Below are positions 63,674-64,000 of a stretch of 64,000 nucleotides of DNA, one piece after another. Each line of letters starts with the position of its first letter. Within the stretch, counting starts at the first letter, position 1. Origin of the DNA: Flavobacterium saccharophilum (GTDB lineage Bacteria; Bacteroidota; Bacteroidia; Flavobacteriales; Flavobacteriaceae). Below the pieces are notes generated by a model, which saw nothing but the letters and a program-made list of their open reading frames with translations, was not told the DNA's origin and ran no database searches. The DNA lies in the NCBI RefSeq assembly GCF_900142735.1, contig NZ_FRBY01000002.1:62001-126000 (forward strand). Reading direction: 5' to 3'. The position numbers and the translations under genes were made by a program.

Positions 63674-63793
63674 AAAACAAAAAAAATATTCGTCTTTTAG
63701 AAGAATTTTCTCTGTTGCTCTTTTTGAAATTAAATCAAGTTGCTGCTGGTTTAAGTTCCCAAATTGCAGTATATATTCTATAAACTGTTTCAT
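63662..63793 (-). pseudogene. N-terminal remnant of a Crp/Fnr-family regulator
   Basis: 43 codons: MKQFIEYILQFGNLNQQQLD, then LISKRATEKILLKDEYF. This is the typical N-terminus of Bacteroidota Crp/Fnr proteins, which are about 190 residues. After LLKDEYF the frame goes to FCFLFI and stops inside the end of the PNPOx gene; the cyclic-nucleotide-binding domain and HTH are absent. It looks like a deletion or truncation of the gene. Confidence 0.55.
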
Positions 63794-63857
63794 ACTGCAA
63801 GTTAGTCAGAGTTGTTTTTTTTATTTTTTGCCATTTGGCAAAAAATGAAGGATGATT

Positions 63858-64000
63858 TTATAATATCATTTTACTCAATTCGACTTCAAGGCGATCAAAA
63901 TTTTCTTCATTTTTGTCTACAACATATGGTCTTAGTTTGGCACATTCTTCAGCGGTTTCAAAAACCATTCTGAAAACGATTTTTGTTTTCTCGTTAGCTA
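63858..64000 (-). CDS. C-terminus of an SRPBCC (AHSA1-like) protein, partial
   Basis: 47 codons are visible up to the right edge of the window; the start is outside. KIVFRMVFETAEECAKLRPY and ENFDRLEVEL match the end of SRPBCC/AHSA1-domain proteins, small ligand-binding or Hsp90-cochaperone-like domains common in Bacteroidota. Nothing more can be said from this part. Confidence 0.7.
   Translation of the reverse strand, partial: ANEKTKIVFRMVFETAEECAKLRPYVVDKNEENFDRLEVELSKMIL

Overview
The window looks like a chromosomal segment of a Bacteroidota member, most likely Flavobacterium or a close relative in the Flavobacteriaceae. The DNA is AT-rich. Secreted proteins have the short signal peptides ending in AQ/GQ that are typical of the phylum, and Shine-Dalgarno sequences are largely missing. 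Many start sites are preceded by the Bacteroidota promoter pattern TTG-N17-20-TAnnTTTG. The gene content (fused ResB-CcsA cytochrome c assembly protein, scattered menaquinone genes, class V aminotransferase, deoxyhypusine-synthase-like protein beside an arginine decarboxylase) also fits. I see no prophage, transposase, CRISPR array or rRNA operon. The only tRNA is tRNA-Val(TAC).

Layout. 1-3.6 kb: the start of an exported protein and the large ccsBA fusion. 3.7-6.3 kb: a leftward arsenic operon arsR-DUF6428-arsC-acr3 with a palindromic operator over its promoter. 6.3-8.9 kb: DUF3667 and DoxX membrane proteins and an ECF sigma/anti-sigma pair. 9-10.4 kb: a 900-base gap with a doubtful small secreted ORF and an orphan terminator, then glutathione peroxidase. 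10.5-13.2 kb: proline iminopeptidase-like hydrolase, GNAT acetyltransferase, thioredoxin-like protein. 13.4-22 kb: menaquinone genes menD, menB, menA and menC interleaved with a CvfB-like S1 protein, a UPF0173 hydrolase and a TPR protein. 22-28.3 kb: HhH membrane protein, CYTH phosphatase, YpdA, SelO, MsrA and a class V aminotransferase, a set with a thiol and oxidative-damage flavour. 28.6-33.4 kb: an APC permease and a tight five-gene operon of unclear role (spermidine-synthase-like, signal-less M23 peptidase, lipoprotein, secreted protein, NTF2-like).

34-36.6 kb holds the most striking regulatory feature: a short XRE repressor-like gene divergent from an M14 carboxypeptidase, with six copies of TTTAC-N4-GTAAA between them. 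These copies cover both -7 elements and the repressor start codon. Then come an Lrp/AsnC regulator, phosphoenolpyruvate carboxylase, a DinB-like protein, RecQ, an acidic protein, the DHS-like enzyme and arginine decarboxylase (with an unannotated 59-residue ORF in its leader region), AroB, proline dehydrogenase, a porin and an MsbA-like ABC exporter. After tRNA-Val (51.3 kb) a module of MdaB, Tat-exported aldo/keto reductase and AraC regulator, followed by an M28 peptidase, is punctuated by three related direct repeats that begin at the tRNA terminator. The last part (56.3-64 kb) holds a zincin, an alginate-export-like porin, a TlpA thioredoxin, an amidohydrolase-NTF2 fusion, a divergent GAPDH, a PNPOx-like flavoprotein, a truncated Crp/Fnr remnant and the end of an SRPBCC protein.

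Between genes there are several kinds of dispersed palindromic repeats; one occurs at least three times (10.46, 19.47 and 28.50 kb). All assignments come from reading the sequence and remembered family motifs. No database search was run.
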